64,000 nucleotides of DNA from Clostridium sp. GTDB lineage: Bacteria; Bacillota; Clostridia; Lachnospirales; Lachnospiraceae. The stretch's first letter is position 1; the number at the start of each line of letters is the position of its first letter. This document shows, piece by piece, positions 8,722 to 17,613 of this stretch. The stretch covers positions 1 to 64,000 of the forward strand of contig JAMPEW010000008.1 of the NCBI GenBank assembly GCA_023664775.1, in the 5' to 3' direction. Position numbers and translations under genes: made by a program. The notes beneath the pieces are model-generated. The model searched no databases. It was not told the origin of the DNA and saw only the letters and a program-made list of their open reading frames with translations.

Positions 8722-10392
8722 TCATTCAGCAATTGCATCCAATGGCACTTTTCCCTCACCTTCTCCAAATTCTACCTTCACATTAATATGAGTATCTGGT
8801 GATTTGTGGGACAAAAGCACGATACTTTCCACATGCCCCGTCCCCGGAAACTCGTCCACGGCACATGCCCTTTTCACCTCGTACCCTCTGTTTGTTATTA
8901 TTTCCAAGTCCCTTGCGAGAGAGGTCGGCTTACAACTGATATACACCATTTCTTCCACATTAAATGCCAAAATTTTCTCCAATGCCTTAGGGTTTATGCC
9001 GTCTCTCGGTGGGTCGAGTATGATAACGTCAGGCTTGTCCTCCACCGAATCAATGGCTTTCAACACATCTCCTGCAATAAATTCACAGTTGTGAAGATTA
9101 TTAAGCTTTGCATTTTCCTTCGCCGCCTCAACAGCCTCCTCCACAAGCTCAATTCCGATAACCTTTTTTGCAACAGGTGCCAGCATCTGTGCAATTGTTC
9201 CCGTACCACTGTATAAGTCAAAAATGACCTTATCCTTCGCACTACTGATAATAGCATTCTCATTTAACCCGTTACCCATAACCGTTCCCGACATGATGTA
9301 CTCTCTTGCCTTTGCGTAAAGCACCTCGCAGCCCTTTGTATTTGTCTGAAAAAATGAAAAGGGTGAAATCTTAAATTTCAGTCCTAAAATTTCCTCGGTA
9401 ATGTAGTCCTTTCCGAAAAGCACCTGCATACTGTCACAGGCAACCACATCTCCCAACGAGTCATTTTCAGTATATAAAACACCTGCCATGCTGCCATTAA
9501 AGCCTGCACTGTCTGCCAATAAAACAAGTCCGTCCGCAAACTCACACAAAACGCTCTCCTTATCAAATCCATACTTATCCCATTGTGTTGAGGTAACAAG
9601 ATTTACAAGAAATTCCTTTGTTGCGAAAGACTGTCTCACAACAAGGTTACGCAATATTCCCTCATGCTTCATTTTGTGATAAAACAAAATGCCTTTATCC
9701 TTAAAAAAATTTAGTGCGTAATCAAGTATGGCACTCCATTCCTTACTGACAATGCGACAGCCGCTTACATTTAATATATCATAAAATCCACCTTTTTTAT
9801 GAAGTCCCAAAGCAAGCGGTCCATCTTTATATTCATCGCCAAATGTAAATTCCATTTTATTTCTATATTCATATCTCATGGGCGAGGCAACAATTCCTTC
9901 CCAAGTACACATTGTACGTTCATTATCATCTAGTTTTTTCCCTTCGTTAAAACAAATTTGCTCCAAACCTACAGTCCCACTGTCAGCAGGTTCTACGAAA
10001 GTGCAGTTTTCTATTAAAGAACTAAACGTATTTGAAGCTTTCGTTTGTCCATTATCAGCATCACCCTCACCGATATACTTTCCTATCAGTTGCCTTACAA
10101 CCTGCTCCTTTAGCTTTAGCTGATTTTCATAAGACATGGTTTGATACGAGCAGCCTCCACACAATTCAAAATAAGGACAGCTTGGCACAGCGTCCTCCAA
10201 AGGCGATTTTTCAAGCACCTCAAGAAGCTTTCCCTCTCCTGTTCCGCTTTTCTTTTTCGTAAGCATAAAGCGCACCTTTTGTCCTAAAAGTGCGCCCTTT
10301 ATAATCACTTTCCTGTCCTCATACATAAGACTTGCCTTGTTAGGAAAATCATATTTTGTTATTACACCCTCGTATATTTCGCCCTTTTTCAA
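8722..10392 (-). CDS. rlmD: 23S rRNA (uracil-5-)-methyltransferase, RlmD/TrmA family
   Basis: About 556 residues. An N-terminal TRAM-like beta domain is followed by an iron-sulfur cluster motif (CPYFELCGGC, Cys at about 72, 78 and 81), then a Rossmann methyltransferase domain with DLYSGTGTIAQ, VIILDPPRDG and the nucleophilic-Cys segment YISCKPTSLARD. It transfers a methyl group from SAM to C5 of a uridine in 23S rRNA. I chose the TTG at 10392 because GAGGGGGG lies about ten bases upstream; a TTG 14 codons earlier has no SD. An unusually long insert (about residues 105-160) follows the cluster. The gene has lost its usual C-terminal tail (see 8484-8721), but the catalytic domains are intact. 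Confidence 0.85.
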   Translation of the reverse strand: MKKGEIYEGVITKYDFPNKASLMYEDRKVIIKGALLGQKVRFMLTKKKSGTGEGKLLEVLEKSPLEDAVPSCPYFELCGGCSYQTMSYENQLKLKEQVVRQLIGKYIGEGDADNGQTKASNTFSSLIENCTFVEPADSGTVGLEQICFNEGKKLDDNERTMCTWEGIVASPMRYEYRNKMEFTFGDEYKDGPLALGLHKKGGFYDILNVSGCRIVSKEWSAILDYALNFFKDKGILFYHKMKHEGILRNLVVRQSFATKEFLVNLVTSTQWDKYGFDKESVLCEFADGLVLLADSAGFNGSMAGVLYTENDSLGDVVACDSMQVLFGKDYITEEILGLKFKISPFSFFQTNTKGCEVLYAKAREYIMSGTVMGNGLNENAIISSAKDKVIFDLYSGTGTIAQMLAPVAKKVIGIELVEEAVEAAKENAKLNNLHNCEFIAGDVLKAIDSVEDKPDVIILDPPRDGINPKALEKILAFNVEEMVYISCKPTSLARDLEIITNRGYEVKRACAVDEFPGTGHVESIVLLSHKSPDTHINVKVEFGEGEGKVPLDAIAE

Positions 10393-10434
10393 ATCAAAGT
10401 GTCCCCCCTCATATATAAACAAAAATCCAAACAA

Positions 10435-10865
10435 TTTTGAAATTCCTTATTTTCAAAATCCCATTATATAACATAAACAATATCACAAGCAGAGATTTCA
10501 CATCAAGAATATTTACATCATAATAACAAAAATACGCTTTCGCTCGTCTTATGCCCTAACGACAATAATGTAATATATCTTAAGACACCTACATGGTAGG
10601 CGAATTCCTAGGTACACATCACCTGTTGTCATATCACCAAATAGAAGCTCCTACCTGTATAGCAGTCAGCCTCTTAGGTACGAATCACCCCAATACAATA
10701 TCTTCAAACTTTTTATAGTATGAACTACTCCTCGTGCGACAGCCTATTGATTGTATGCCAATCCTTGGTATGATTTTTTTATATCATGAAACGCGCTCAG
10801 TGCGACAGCCTCTTTTCCTGCCAATGGCATAACCCCAAAATCAGCCTATCACTCCACTCGTCCAA
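10435..10865. other. Intergenic stretch with degenerate GCGACAGCC repeats
   Basis: No gene found. The motif GTGCGACAGCCT occurs twice (about 10736 and 10820) and TAGGTAC-NN-ATCACC twice (about 10611 and 10677). The first motif matches the arms of terminator-like hairpins elsewhere in the window, so this is probably a cluster of decayed terminator-type repeats downstream of the phosphoesterase gene. Confidence 0.4.
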
Positions 10866-11348
10866 TCATATATGGTCAAACGTATACGTCACCTCATCAT
10901 AATCGTCTATTTCCATAATAAGAAATGTTTTCTCATGTCCCTGCTGCCTCGGATATGTAAGGCTTCCCGGATTCAGTATCGTCACGTCGCCCTCATCGTC
11001 AAGAAACGGCACATGGGTATGTCCGTACATTGCTATGTCACATTCATTTTCAAGGGCATTATACCTTATGGTATCAGGTCCAAAATGAACCCCATGCCGA
11101 TGTCCGTGAACAGCATAAATCCTATGCCCGCCAATTTCAATAATAATCCTGTCTTTTAACGGCAGTCCATAATCATTATTTCCTGATACCATATATGTAG
11201 GCACATGTGCCATATGTTCAAGCTCAAGATAATCGTATCCTATATCTCCGAGATGAATCATCATATCTATCCTGCCTGCTTTTTCTATGGCTTTTCTGAC
11301 ATTTTCGTTATTTCCATGCGAATCGCTGACAATCAGAATTCTTCTCAT
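10866..11348 (-). CDS. YfcE/MJ0936-type metallophosphoesterase
   Basis: 160 residues, full length for the family. Metal-binding motifs are in order: SDSHGN (8-13), HLGDIGYD, SGNNDY, and the C-terminal VHGHRHG and YGHTHVP. These proteins are cytoplasmic di-metal phosphodiesterases; the physiological substrate is generally unknown. It sits 21 bases downstream of the rdgB-type gene in the same direction, so the two probably form an operon, a pairing common in Firmicutes. Confidence 0.88.
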   Translation of the reverse strand: MRRILIVSDSHGNNENVRKAIEKAGRIDMMIHLGDIGYDYLELEHMAHVPTYMVSGNNDYGLPLKDRIIIEIGGHRIYAVHGHRHGVHFGPDTIRYNALENECDIAMYGHTHVPFLDDEGDVTILNPGSLTYPRQQGHEKTFLIMEIDDYDEVTYTFDHI

Positions 11349-11369
11349 AATTCCTCCAAAAAATTAATG

Positions 11370-11951
11370 TTACAATACTTCCCTAATCATTCTAAGCGCC
11401 CTGCCCCTGTGACTGATTTTATTTTTCTCCTCCGGGTCAAGCTCTGCCGTTGTTTTTCCATATTCAGGAACAAAGAAAATCGGGTCATACCCAAATCCAT
11501 TTTCACCTGCTGGCTCATGTGCAATTGTTCCCTCAATTGTTCCACGCCTCGTTTCAACCCTGCCGTCAGGCCACGCTGCGGCTATGGCACACACAAACCT
11601 TGCCGTCCGCTCCTCCTCAGGAAGTCCCTCCAGCTTGTCCATTATGATTTTGTTTTTTACGGAATACGGCGTGTCAACGCCCTCAAATCTTGCAGAATAT
11701 ATCCCAGGCGCACCGCCCATTGCATCAACCTCAAGTCCACTGTCATCGGCAAGGACAAGACAGCCTGCAATTTTGCTGATTGCCGTTGCCTTAATAATTG
11801 CATTTTCTTCAAATGTGCTTCCGTCCTCAACAATATCCACGTCTATTCCTGCCTCTTTCATGGACAAAATCTCATAACCCGTATCAGCAAGTATCATTCT
11901 GATTTCCTTCATTTTATCTTTATTTCCTGTCGCAAATATTAATCGTTCCAT
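11370..11951 (-). CDS. rdgB: XTP/dITP diphosphatase (RdgB/HAM1 family)
   Basis: 193 residues starting MERLIFATGNKDKMKEIR at ATG 11951, with GAGGAAGGA just upstream. The ATGNKDK nucleotide-binding motif, the LADDSGLEVDA active-site segment, the PGIYSARF motif and the C-terminal SHRGRAL are all present. It hydrolyses non-canonical purine triphosphates (XTP, dITP/ITP) to monophosphates and so keeps them out of DNA and RNA. A longer in-frame start at 11984 lacks an SD. Followed closely by the phosphoesterase gene. Confidence 0.93.
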   Translation of the reverse strand: MERLIFATGNKDKMKEIRMILADTGYEILSMKEAGIDVDIVEDGSTFEENAIIKATAISKIAGCLVLADDSGLEVDAMGGAPGIYSARFEGVDTPYSVKNKIIMDKLEGLPEEERTARFVCAIAAAWPDGRVETRRGTIEGTIAHEPAGENGFGYDPIFFVPEYGKTTAELDPEEKNKISHRGRALRMIREVL

Positions 11952-11984
11952 ATCCTTCCTCACAATCTTAAAATTTTTAGGCAA

Positions 11985-12179
11985 TTGCGAAACTTAGCAG
12001 TTTCAAAAAGTGAGTTATACAAATGTATAATTCATACGCAATATGCTTTGTATATCCTAAGGCTGATGCGAAACAGACAGATTCCTTATTACCGTTACAT
12101 GCAACAAGCAGCACAAGCGTGTCATGCATTGAATTATACATTTTGAACAACATATTATCTAAAAAACATAATTTCGCAA
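11985..12179. repeat. 195-bp block bounded by inverted repeats
   Basis: TTGCGAAA at 11985-11992 pairs with TTTCGCAA at 12172-12179, and inside them TGTATAATTCA (12024-12034) pairs perfectly with TGAATTATACA (12130-12140). The block fills exactly the gap between the peptidase stop codon and the rdgB leader. It holds no ORF. It could be a small non-autonomous repeat or a large terminator structure. Confidence 0.45.
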
Positions 12180-13883
12180 CTATCTATTATTTGTAAATGC
12201 TTTCAGGCACACATTACAGTTTTCAGTTTCCTCGGCACTATGCCACATTTCACCATAAAGACTAATATATCCCTGTCCGTCAGATATATCAAAATTACTC
12301 GTTCTCTCATCATCGGGAACAGCGTATTCTATAGCAATCGGATGAATTGCGCCCGGCGTTTTTATTCTGACAACAACCGCAAAGGTTTCATTGTCGCCAA
12401 GCGCTACCGGCTTAGGGAATTTCACCGTATAATATCCCGCATATTTCGTGCTGCCTGCTGTTATGAATTGCTTTTTGTCAAAGGATTTCGCATCCTCAAA
12501 ATCATTTACCACATACACCTCAAACTCAGTGTCCTTCCCTGTGGCATAAAACGAAACCGCAGAGAGCTCCTCCCCGCTGCCTGCTGTATATACATTGGCA
12601 AAAAAAGCTTCTTCCTTTCCAAATCCCATTTGACCGACCCAGCCCAAAAGGTCAGACTGATATATGTTATCAAAATTATCCGCATTTCCTACCCTTGTGT
12701 AGACAACCGACTTCTTGCAAATATTTTTATCGCAGTAGGAAACATAGAAATATCCATCCTCGCCAAATGCCTCTCCCCAGCTGTTCTTACATATAAATGC
12801 TCCGTCTTCTGCTGGCTGCATTGTAAAATTTTCCTTCGGATAATTGTCGTCCCAGCCGACGATTACAACATCATGGTTTGGCTCCTCATCCCCATCATAA
12901 TAATAAGAATATTTTTCCTCTGAATAATACTGCGATACGCTGTCCACATATTCCATTTGGAGATACAGCGAGGTTTCTATTGCACCATATCTGTAAACGG
13001 CACTCTTTATGGTTTCTATGTCCTTCTCATTTATGACAAGCGCCTCCTCCAAATGTAAAACAGCTTCAAGACTGGAATCGCTTACGCCGTCTCCATAGGG
13101 GTCATCCTTCTCAAAAACAGGTCCCTGCCATGCAGCAAGATAAGCAATACTCATTGTATGCTCTCCACCCCTGTTAATGTCAAGGTCATAGCTGTTACAA
13201 AGCGTCATGTGATCCGTAGAATATATCTCATACCTTTTTGGCATAACCGTAGTTTCAAGCGCCCCAAGAGATGCGAAAGCCCAACAGGTTCCGTATCTTC
13301 CCTGATCCCTAACAGGCGTTACTCGTCCATAATCTCTCATGTCGTATGACTCCGGCAGCTTTTTCTCCTCATTTACAAGCTCTAAATCAACCCACTGCTC
13401 ATCGAAATAATAATTTACATTATAGCTTAAATATTCTGCTATATCGTCAACAGGCACGAACAGCTTATTTCCATCTAAATATACCATGCTGCCCAGCCCT
13501 ATTTTTTTATATCCATTTACAGTTGCCTCATTGGAGCCTACCTGCATATCTATACGGCTGTCGCCCTTCATGATAATAACATTACCATTGCTGTACACAA
13601 GCACGGAGCACGATAAGAGACTTCTTAAAAAATCCCCCTCAACCATAAGACGCATATCGTCACTCACATAAAAGTCATATCCCATATTCATTACACTGCT
13701 TCCCATAACAGTGTATGTGGTAGCCTCCTCATTCAGGCGTGCCACAAGACTAAGCTCAAAATTCGCTGCATGCTTTTGAAAATCAGGCGCCTTATCTATG
13801 GTTACAACAGGTGTCTTACTCAACAAATATGTAATTGCAACAAGTGTCAGAAGCACTGCTAATGTAGTGCATATTTTCCTCAT
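12180..13883 (-). CDS. Secreted papain-like (C1) cysteine peptidase with lectin-like C-terminal domain
   Basis: 567 residues. An N-terminal membrane anchor or signal (about 5-22) is followed by a region resembling a copper-amine-oxidase N-terminal/stalk domain (about 120-170, '..YLDGNKLFVPVDDIAEYL'), then the C1A peptidase: LPESYDMRDYG, RDQGRYGTCWAFASL with catalytic Cys about 200, NHDVVIVGWDD with catalytic His, and CKNSWGEAFG with catalytic Asn. The last about 150 residues match the beta-rich lectin-like domain often attached to such clostridial peptidases. It likely acts at the cell surface. It follows the THUMP methyltransferase gene by 11 bases. Confidence 0.87.
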   Translation of the reverse strand: MRKICTTLAVLLTLVAITYLLSKTPVVTIDKAPDFQKHAANFELSLVARLNEEATTYTVMGSSVMNMGYDFYVSDDMRLMVEGDFLRSLLSCSVLVYSNGNVIIMKGDSRIDMQVGSNEATVNGYKKIGLGSMVYLDGNKLFVPVDDIAEYLSYNVNYYFDEQWVDLELVNEEKKLPESYDMRDYGRVTPVRDQGRYGTCWAFASLGALETTVMPKRYEIYSTDHMTLCNSYDLDINRGGEHTMSIAYLAAWQGPVFEKDDPYGDGVSDSSLEAVLHLEEALVINEKDIETIKSAVYRYGAIETSLYLQMEYVDSVSQYYSEEKYSYYYDGDEEPNHDVVIVGWDDNYPKENFTMQPAEDGAFICKNSWGEAFGEDGYFYVSYCDKNICKKSVVYTRVGNADNFDNIYQSDLLGWVGQMGFGKEEAFFANVYTAGSGEELSAVSFYATGKDTEFEVYVVNDFEDAKSFDKKQFITAGSTKYAGYYTVKFPKPVALGDNETFAVVVRIKTPGAIHPIAIEYAVPDDERTSNFDISDGQGYISLYGEMWHSAEETENCNVCLKAFTNNR

Positions 13884-13894
13884 TTATATGTAAC

Positions 13895-15064
13895 TCACTT
13901 TCTTGGTGGTTTCGGTCCCATAAACTGGTAATAATAGGACTTTATCATGCCGTTATATATCTTTCTGTTTTTATCTGCTTTTCGTCCAATATGTCTTTCA
14001 GCGTCCTCCCACGAGGTAATAAGATACATGGACCAATCGGAAAGCTCTTGAAAGCTCTCGCCTAATGTTCTGTAAAGTGCAGGAAGCGCTGCCTTATCCT
14101 CAAGTCTCTCCCCATATGGCGGATTTGTAATGATAAATCCGTAATGCTTCGGGTGTCTTAAATCCTTCACATCCCTTGCCTGAAAATGGATATGGTTGTC
14201 CACGCCTGCCGCTCTCGCATTTGCCATGGCACATTTAATAATATCTGCATCAATATCGTAGCCCTGTATATTCATTTCCACATCATGCCTTATTACATCA
14301 TGCGCCTCATCATATGCATCCTGCCATACTTTTTCCCTGATAAGCTTACCCCATGCTTGAGCCGTAAATTCCCTGTTCATGCCCGGGGCAATGTTTGCGC
14401 CCATAAGCGCAGCCTCAATTGGAAATGTGCCGCTTCCACAAAAAGGGTCTACAAGAACCCTGTCCTTATGCCATGGCGTAAGCATAATAAGTGCCGCTGC
14501 AAGCGTCTCCGACAGTGGTGCCTTTCCCACAAGCTGTCTGTAGCCTCTCTTATGCAGAGAAACACCTGAGGTATCAATTCCAATCGTAACCATATCCTTA
14601 TAAATGAACACACGGATTGGATATTCGTCCCCATCCTCAGCAAAATGATTCACTCTATAGGTCTGCTTCATGCGCTCGACAACCGCTTTTTTTACAATGG
14701 ATTGAATCGCACTTCCCGAAAAAAGGGCACTCTTATTTGTCGTTGCCTTCGTAACCCAAAACTTAGCGTCCCTTGGAAGTATTTTCTCCCATTCAATTGC
14801 TCTTGTCCCCTCAAAAAGCTCATCAAAGGTTTCAGCCTGAAAGCTGCCCATTTTAAGCAGAATTCTCTCTGCGGTTCTTATGAAAATATTTGCCCTCGGA
14901 ATTGCAGTCTCATCACCACGAAAGGTAATCCGTCCGTCCTGCGTGGAAACAATTTCATATCCAAGTCCAATAATCTCTTTTTTTAAAACAGCCTCCAGCC
15001 CAAAATGACAGGGCGCAATTAATTCATAAGACGCCTCATCAGCTTTTCTTATATCACGATCCAT
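13895..15064 (-). CDS. THUMP-domain rRNA methyltransferase (RlmL/RlmK, YpsC family)
   Basis: 389 residues. An N-terminal ferredoxin-like plus THUMP region (about 12-170) is followed by a Rossmann N2-guanine methyltransferase domain with DPFCGSGTFPIEAAL and catalytic IITNPPYGERL. Family members methylate N2 of a guanine in 23S rRNA. ATG 15064 is preceded by GAGGA; the GTG four codons earlier would overlap that SD and is less likely. The protein lacks the second methyltransferase module of enteric RlmL, as usual in Firmicutes. Confidence 0.9.
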   Translation of the reverse strand: MDRDIRKADEASYELIAPCHFGLEAVLKKEIIGLGYEIVSTQDGRITFRGDETAIPRANIFIRTAERILLKMGSFQAETFDELFEGTRAIEWEKILPRDAKFWVTKATTNKSALFSGSAIQSIVKKAVVERMKQTYRVNHFAEDGDEYPIRVFIYKDMVTIGIDTSGVSLHKRGYRQLVGKAPLSETLAAALIMLTPWHKDRVLVDPFCGSGTFPIEAALMGANIAPGMNREFTAQAWGKLIREKVWQDAYDEAHDVIRHDVEMNIQGYDIDADIIKCAMANARAAGVDNHIHFQARDVKDLRHPKHYGFIITNPPYGERLEDKAALPALYRTLGESFQELSDWSMYLITSWEDAERHIGRKADKNRKIYNGMIKSYYYQFMGPKPPRK

Positions 15065-15189
15065 ATTTTTCCTCACTTAACATACAAAATACCACAAATA
15101 TCATTGTAAAGTCACAACACACACCAGTCAAGTGATAATAATTACCTATTTTATTGGGAAAGAAACCATTTCTTTTATGCAAAATTTTA

Positions 15190-15247
15190 GGGCTGCATAC
15201 ACAAGGTGAGCCACATGGGCAGTGTCAGCCTGTATACGTCAGCCCCA
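15190..15247 (-). terminator. Hairpin of the GGGCTG family after the rhodanese gene
   Basis: GGGCTGCATACA at 15190 pairs with TGTATACGTCAGCCC ending at 15246, with small bulges. It sits immediately downstream (minus strand) of the rhodanese stop codon and uses the same GGCTG arm as other hairpins in the window. Confidence 0.5.
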
Positions 15248-15252
15248 TTATC

Positions 15253-15570
15253 CTATGCTTCCTTTGACGGTTTCGTCAGAGGTCCCTTATATTCTTTTAG
15301 ACCCCCGATAGCATTTATAACACTAAAGCCTCTCTCTGCAAGAAGCTTTGCTCCAAGTGAGCTTTTTCCTGAATTTTCGCAGTACAGTATCAACACCTTT
15401 GTTTTAGGCAAAGAATACCGTTTGCCCTGTATATCCTCCAGAGGCAGATTAATAGCCATAGGGATATGTCCCTTGGCGAATTCACTACTGCTTCTTACGT
15501 CTACTATTATTCCTCCATAGTTAAGTGCTTCACTTAGAATATTTCTAATATTTATATTATGAAACCTCAA
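15253..15570 (-). CDS. Rhodanese-like domain protein
   Basis: 105 residues from a TTG start at 15570 with GGGAGGCGG seven to ten bases upstream. This length fits a single rhodanese domain (PspE/GlpE type). Motifs: GGIIVDVRSSSEFAKGHIPM and the active-site loop LYCENSGKSS, whose Cys would carry the persulfide. Such proteins transfer sulfane sulfur, for example to cyanide or thioredoxin-type acceptors. The frame is open 59 codons further upstream, but that part reads as non-coding and lacks an SD. Confidence 0.8.
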   Translation of the reverse strand: MRFHNINIRNILSEALNYGGIIVDVRSSSEFAKGHIPMAINLPLEDIQGKRYSLPKTKVLILYCENSGKSSLGAKLLAERGFSVINAIGGLKEYKGPLTKPSKEA

Positions 15571-15802
15571 AAAGCTCCGCCTCCCTTTATCTTTACTTAT
15601 AGAATATTCAGACGAAAAATAAAGGTGCGAAAGAGAAATTGCCTTTGACACTGCAGCGCAAATCTTAGCAGGCTTCGCAACAAACGATTTGCTGTCAGGA
15701 CATATCTTAACAAATAAAAACGCCACAGCAGGGAATATCCAAGCCATGGCGCCTTTGTTTCTTTAATTCATGCTACAGTGTAAACCACACTGACTTCTCA
15801 GA

Positions 15803-15955
15803 CTAATAACAGTTATTGCTGTTTGAAGAATTAGAAGAATTCTTCTGTGAATTATTCTTCTGGCTGTTAGTCTGGTTGCTCTGATTATTCTGATTGTTCT
15901 GAGCATTGTTTGATGAATTGTTCTTTGTGTTGTTTGACTGATTATTCTGTGCCAT
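15803..15955 (-). CDS. Small Asn/Gln/Ser-rich protein
   Basis: 50 residues from ATG 15955 with AGGAGG seven bases upstream. After MAQ almost every residue is Asn, Gln, Ser or Lys, arranged as loose NNQ/NNS repeats, and the protein ends in NNCY. Composition is prion-like and resembles low-complexity spore or surface-associated small proteins of Lachnospiraceae, but no family motif such as the SASP signature is visible. A good SD and an uninterrupted frame support expression. Function unknown. Confidence 0.62.
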   Translation of the reverse strand: MAQNNQSNNTKNNSSNNAQNNQNNQSNQTNSQKNNSQKNSSNSSNSNNCY

Positions 15956-16116
15956 AACATCCTCCTGATTACGGGTTCTCCCCATATGGTTTCATCTGTT
16001 TAACAGATGTGACATAATTAATTATGTCCAACATCAAAGTTTTTATACAGCAACAGAAATAATTTTAAAAAAATCATCGCTCTCAATTTTTTGTAAGAGC
16101 TGTTTATGCCGCCAGA

Positions 16117-17472
16117 TTATTTCTCCAGTCTTGCAAGAAGCTCCTTACGTCTCTCCTCATTGCCAGGCTTGCCGAGAAGTGCAAACATATTTTTCTTATA
16201 GCTTTCAACGCCCGGCTGGTTAAACGGATTTACGCCGAGCACATATCCGCTGATGCCGCATGCAAATTCAAACATATAGAAAAGCTCTCCAAGTGATGCC
16301 TCATCGATTTTCTCCATATTCACAAGGATATTTGGAATACCGCCGTCAACATGAGCAAGAATTGTTCCGTTCATGGCACATTTATTAACAAAATCAACAG
16401 ACTTGCCCGTAAGGTAATTCAATCCGTCAAGGTCAACAGGCTCCTCCTCCATGATAACCTCAAGCTTAGGAGCTTTAACATTGATGACAGTTTCAAAATG
16501 GTTCTTTGTACCCTCCTGAATAAACTGTCCAAGTGAATGAAGGTCAGTAGTGAAATCAACGGCAGTTGGGAATATACCCTTTCCGTCCTTTCCCTCACTC
16601 TCGCCGTAAAGCTGCTTCCACCATTCTGATACATAGTGAAGGGACGGCTCATAATTTGCAAGAATTTCCATTCCAAGTCCCTTATTGTAAAGCACGTTGC
16701 GGACTGCCGCATACTGCATTACATCACTTGAATCAAAATCATTTGCGATACAATACTCACGTGCATTTGCAGCGCCTGCCATAAGAGCGTCAATGTCAGC
16801 GCCGCTTACTGCTATCGGAAGAAGTCCTACAGCAGTCAGGACGGAGAACCGTCCGCCTACATCATCAGGAACAACAAATGTCTCATAGCCTTCTTCCGTT
16901 GCAAGCGTTTTAAGCGCACCCTTTGCAGCGTCAGTTGTCGCATAAATTCTCTTTGCTGCTTCTTCCTTGCCATACTTAGCCTCAAGCTTTTTCTTAAATA
17001 TACGGAATGCAATTGCAGGCTCTGTGGTCGTGCCTGATTTTGAAATAACATTTACTGAAAAATCCTTGTCAGCCACAGCGTCCATGAGCTGTGAAAGATA
17101 CGTGCTGCTTATATTGTTTCCACAATAGTAAATCTCAGGCGTTTTTCTTACCGACTTGTCCACCATGTTATAAAATCCATGTCTTAAAGCTTCAATTGCC
17201 GCTCTTGCTCCAAGATAGGAACCGCCAATGCCTATAACGATAAGCACGTCCGAATCTCCCTGTATCTTTGCTGCCGCCTTCTTTATTCTTGCAAACTCTT
17301 CCTTATCATAATTTACGGGAAGATCAATCCAGCCAAGGAAATCGTTTCCCGCACCAGTCTTCTCAAGGAGGGTTTTCTTAGCAGCCACAACCTTCTCGGA
17401 TATTGCCGCAACGTCTTCCTTAGAAGCCATAAACTCAGTGTTACTAAAATCAAATTTGATTGTCTGTGCCAT
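16117..17472 (-). CDS. pgi: Glucose-6-phosphate isomerase
   Basis: 451 residues, full length for the Firmicute type. It shows the sugar-phosphate binding loop [18 protein letters not shown], the [13 protein letters not shown] segment, [16 protein letters not shown] and the C-terminal [14 protein letters not shown] signature. It interconverts glucose-6-phosphate and fructose-6-phosphate in the cytoplasm, linking glycolysis with glycogen and cell-wall precursor synthesis. SD AAGGAGA lies six bases before ATG 17472. Transcribed alone, with a hairpin on its upstream side belonging to the pdaA gene. Confidence 0.96.
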   Translation of the reverse strand: MAQTIKFDFSNTEFMASKEDVAAISEKVVAAKKTLLEKTGAGNDFLGWIDLPVNYDKEEFARIKKAAAKIQGDSDVLIVIGIGGSYLGARAAIEALRHGFYNMVDKSVRKTPEIYYCGNNISSTYLSQLMDAVADKDFSVNVISKSGTTTEPAIAFRIFKKKLEAKYGKEEAAKRIYATTDAAKGALKTLATEEGYETFVVPDDVGGRFSVLTAVGLLPIAVSGADIDALMAGAANAREYCIANDFDSSDVMQYAAVRNVLYNKGLGMEILANYEPSLHYVSEWWKQLYGESEGKDGKGIFPTAVDFTTDLHSLGQFIQEGTKNHFETVINVKAPKLEVIMEEEPVDLDGLNYLTGKSVDFVNKCAMNGTILAHVDGGIPNILVNMEKIDEASLGELFYMFEFACGISGYVLGVNPFNQPGVESYKKNMFALLGKPGNEERRKELLARLEK

Positions 17473-17558
17473 GTTTTTATCTCCTTATATTTTTTCTGTG
17501 TAATATTATACCTACTCTGTTATTTTTTTACAAGAAATTTATTACTTTAAAAAGAAAA

Positions 17559-17599
17559 GGACTGCCGCACACAGGTAAATCCCAATTTGCAGCAGCCCC
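17559..17599. terminator. GGACTGCCGCA hairpin after pdaA
   Basis: GGACTGCCGCA pairs imperfectly with TTGCAGCAGCCCC across about 17 bases, lying between the pdaA stop and the pgi leader. A U-rich run follows on the minus strand. It is a member of the recurring GGCTGTCGCA-type hairpins. Confidence 0.5.
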
Positions 17600-17613
17600 T
17601 ATATATTTTTTAT

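Noticed and set aside
8722..8768. Independent start for the 94-codon ORF 8484-8768
   Set aside because: Its first about 28 codons are the methyltransferase gene in another frame; the remainder is the detached tail of that gene.
11205..11942. 245-codon plus-strand ORF antisense to rdgB and the phosphoesterase
   Set aside because: Cys/Arg-rich nonsense opposite two well-identified genes.
15571..15747. 59-residue N-terminal extension of the rhodanese protein
   Set aside because: No SD at 15747, composition unlike a domain or signal, and the TTG at 15570 with GGGAGGCGG gives the standard single-domain length.
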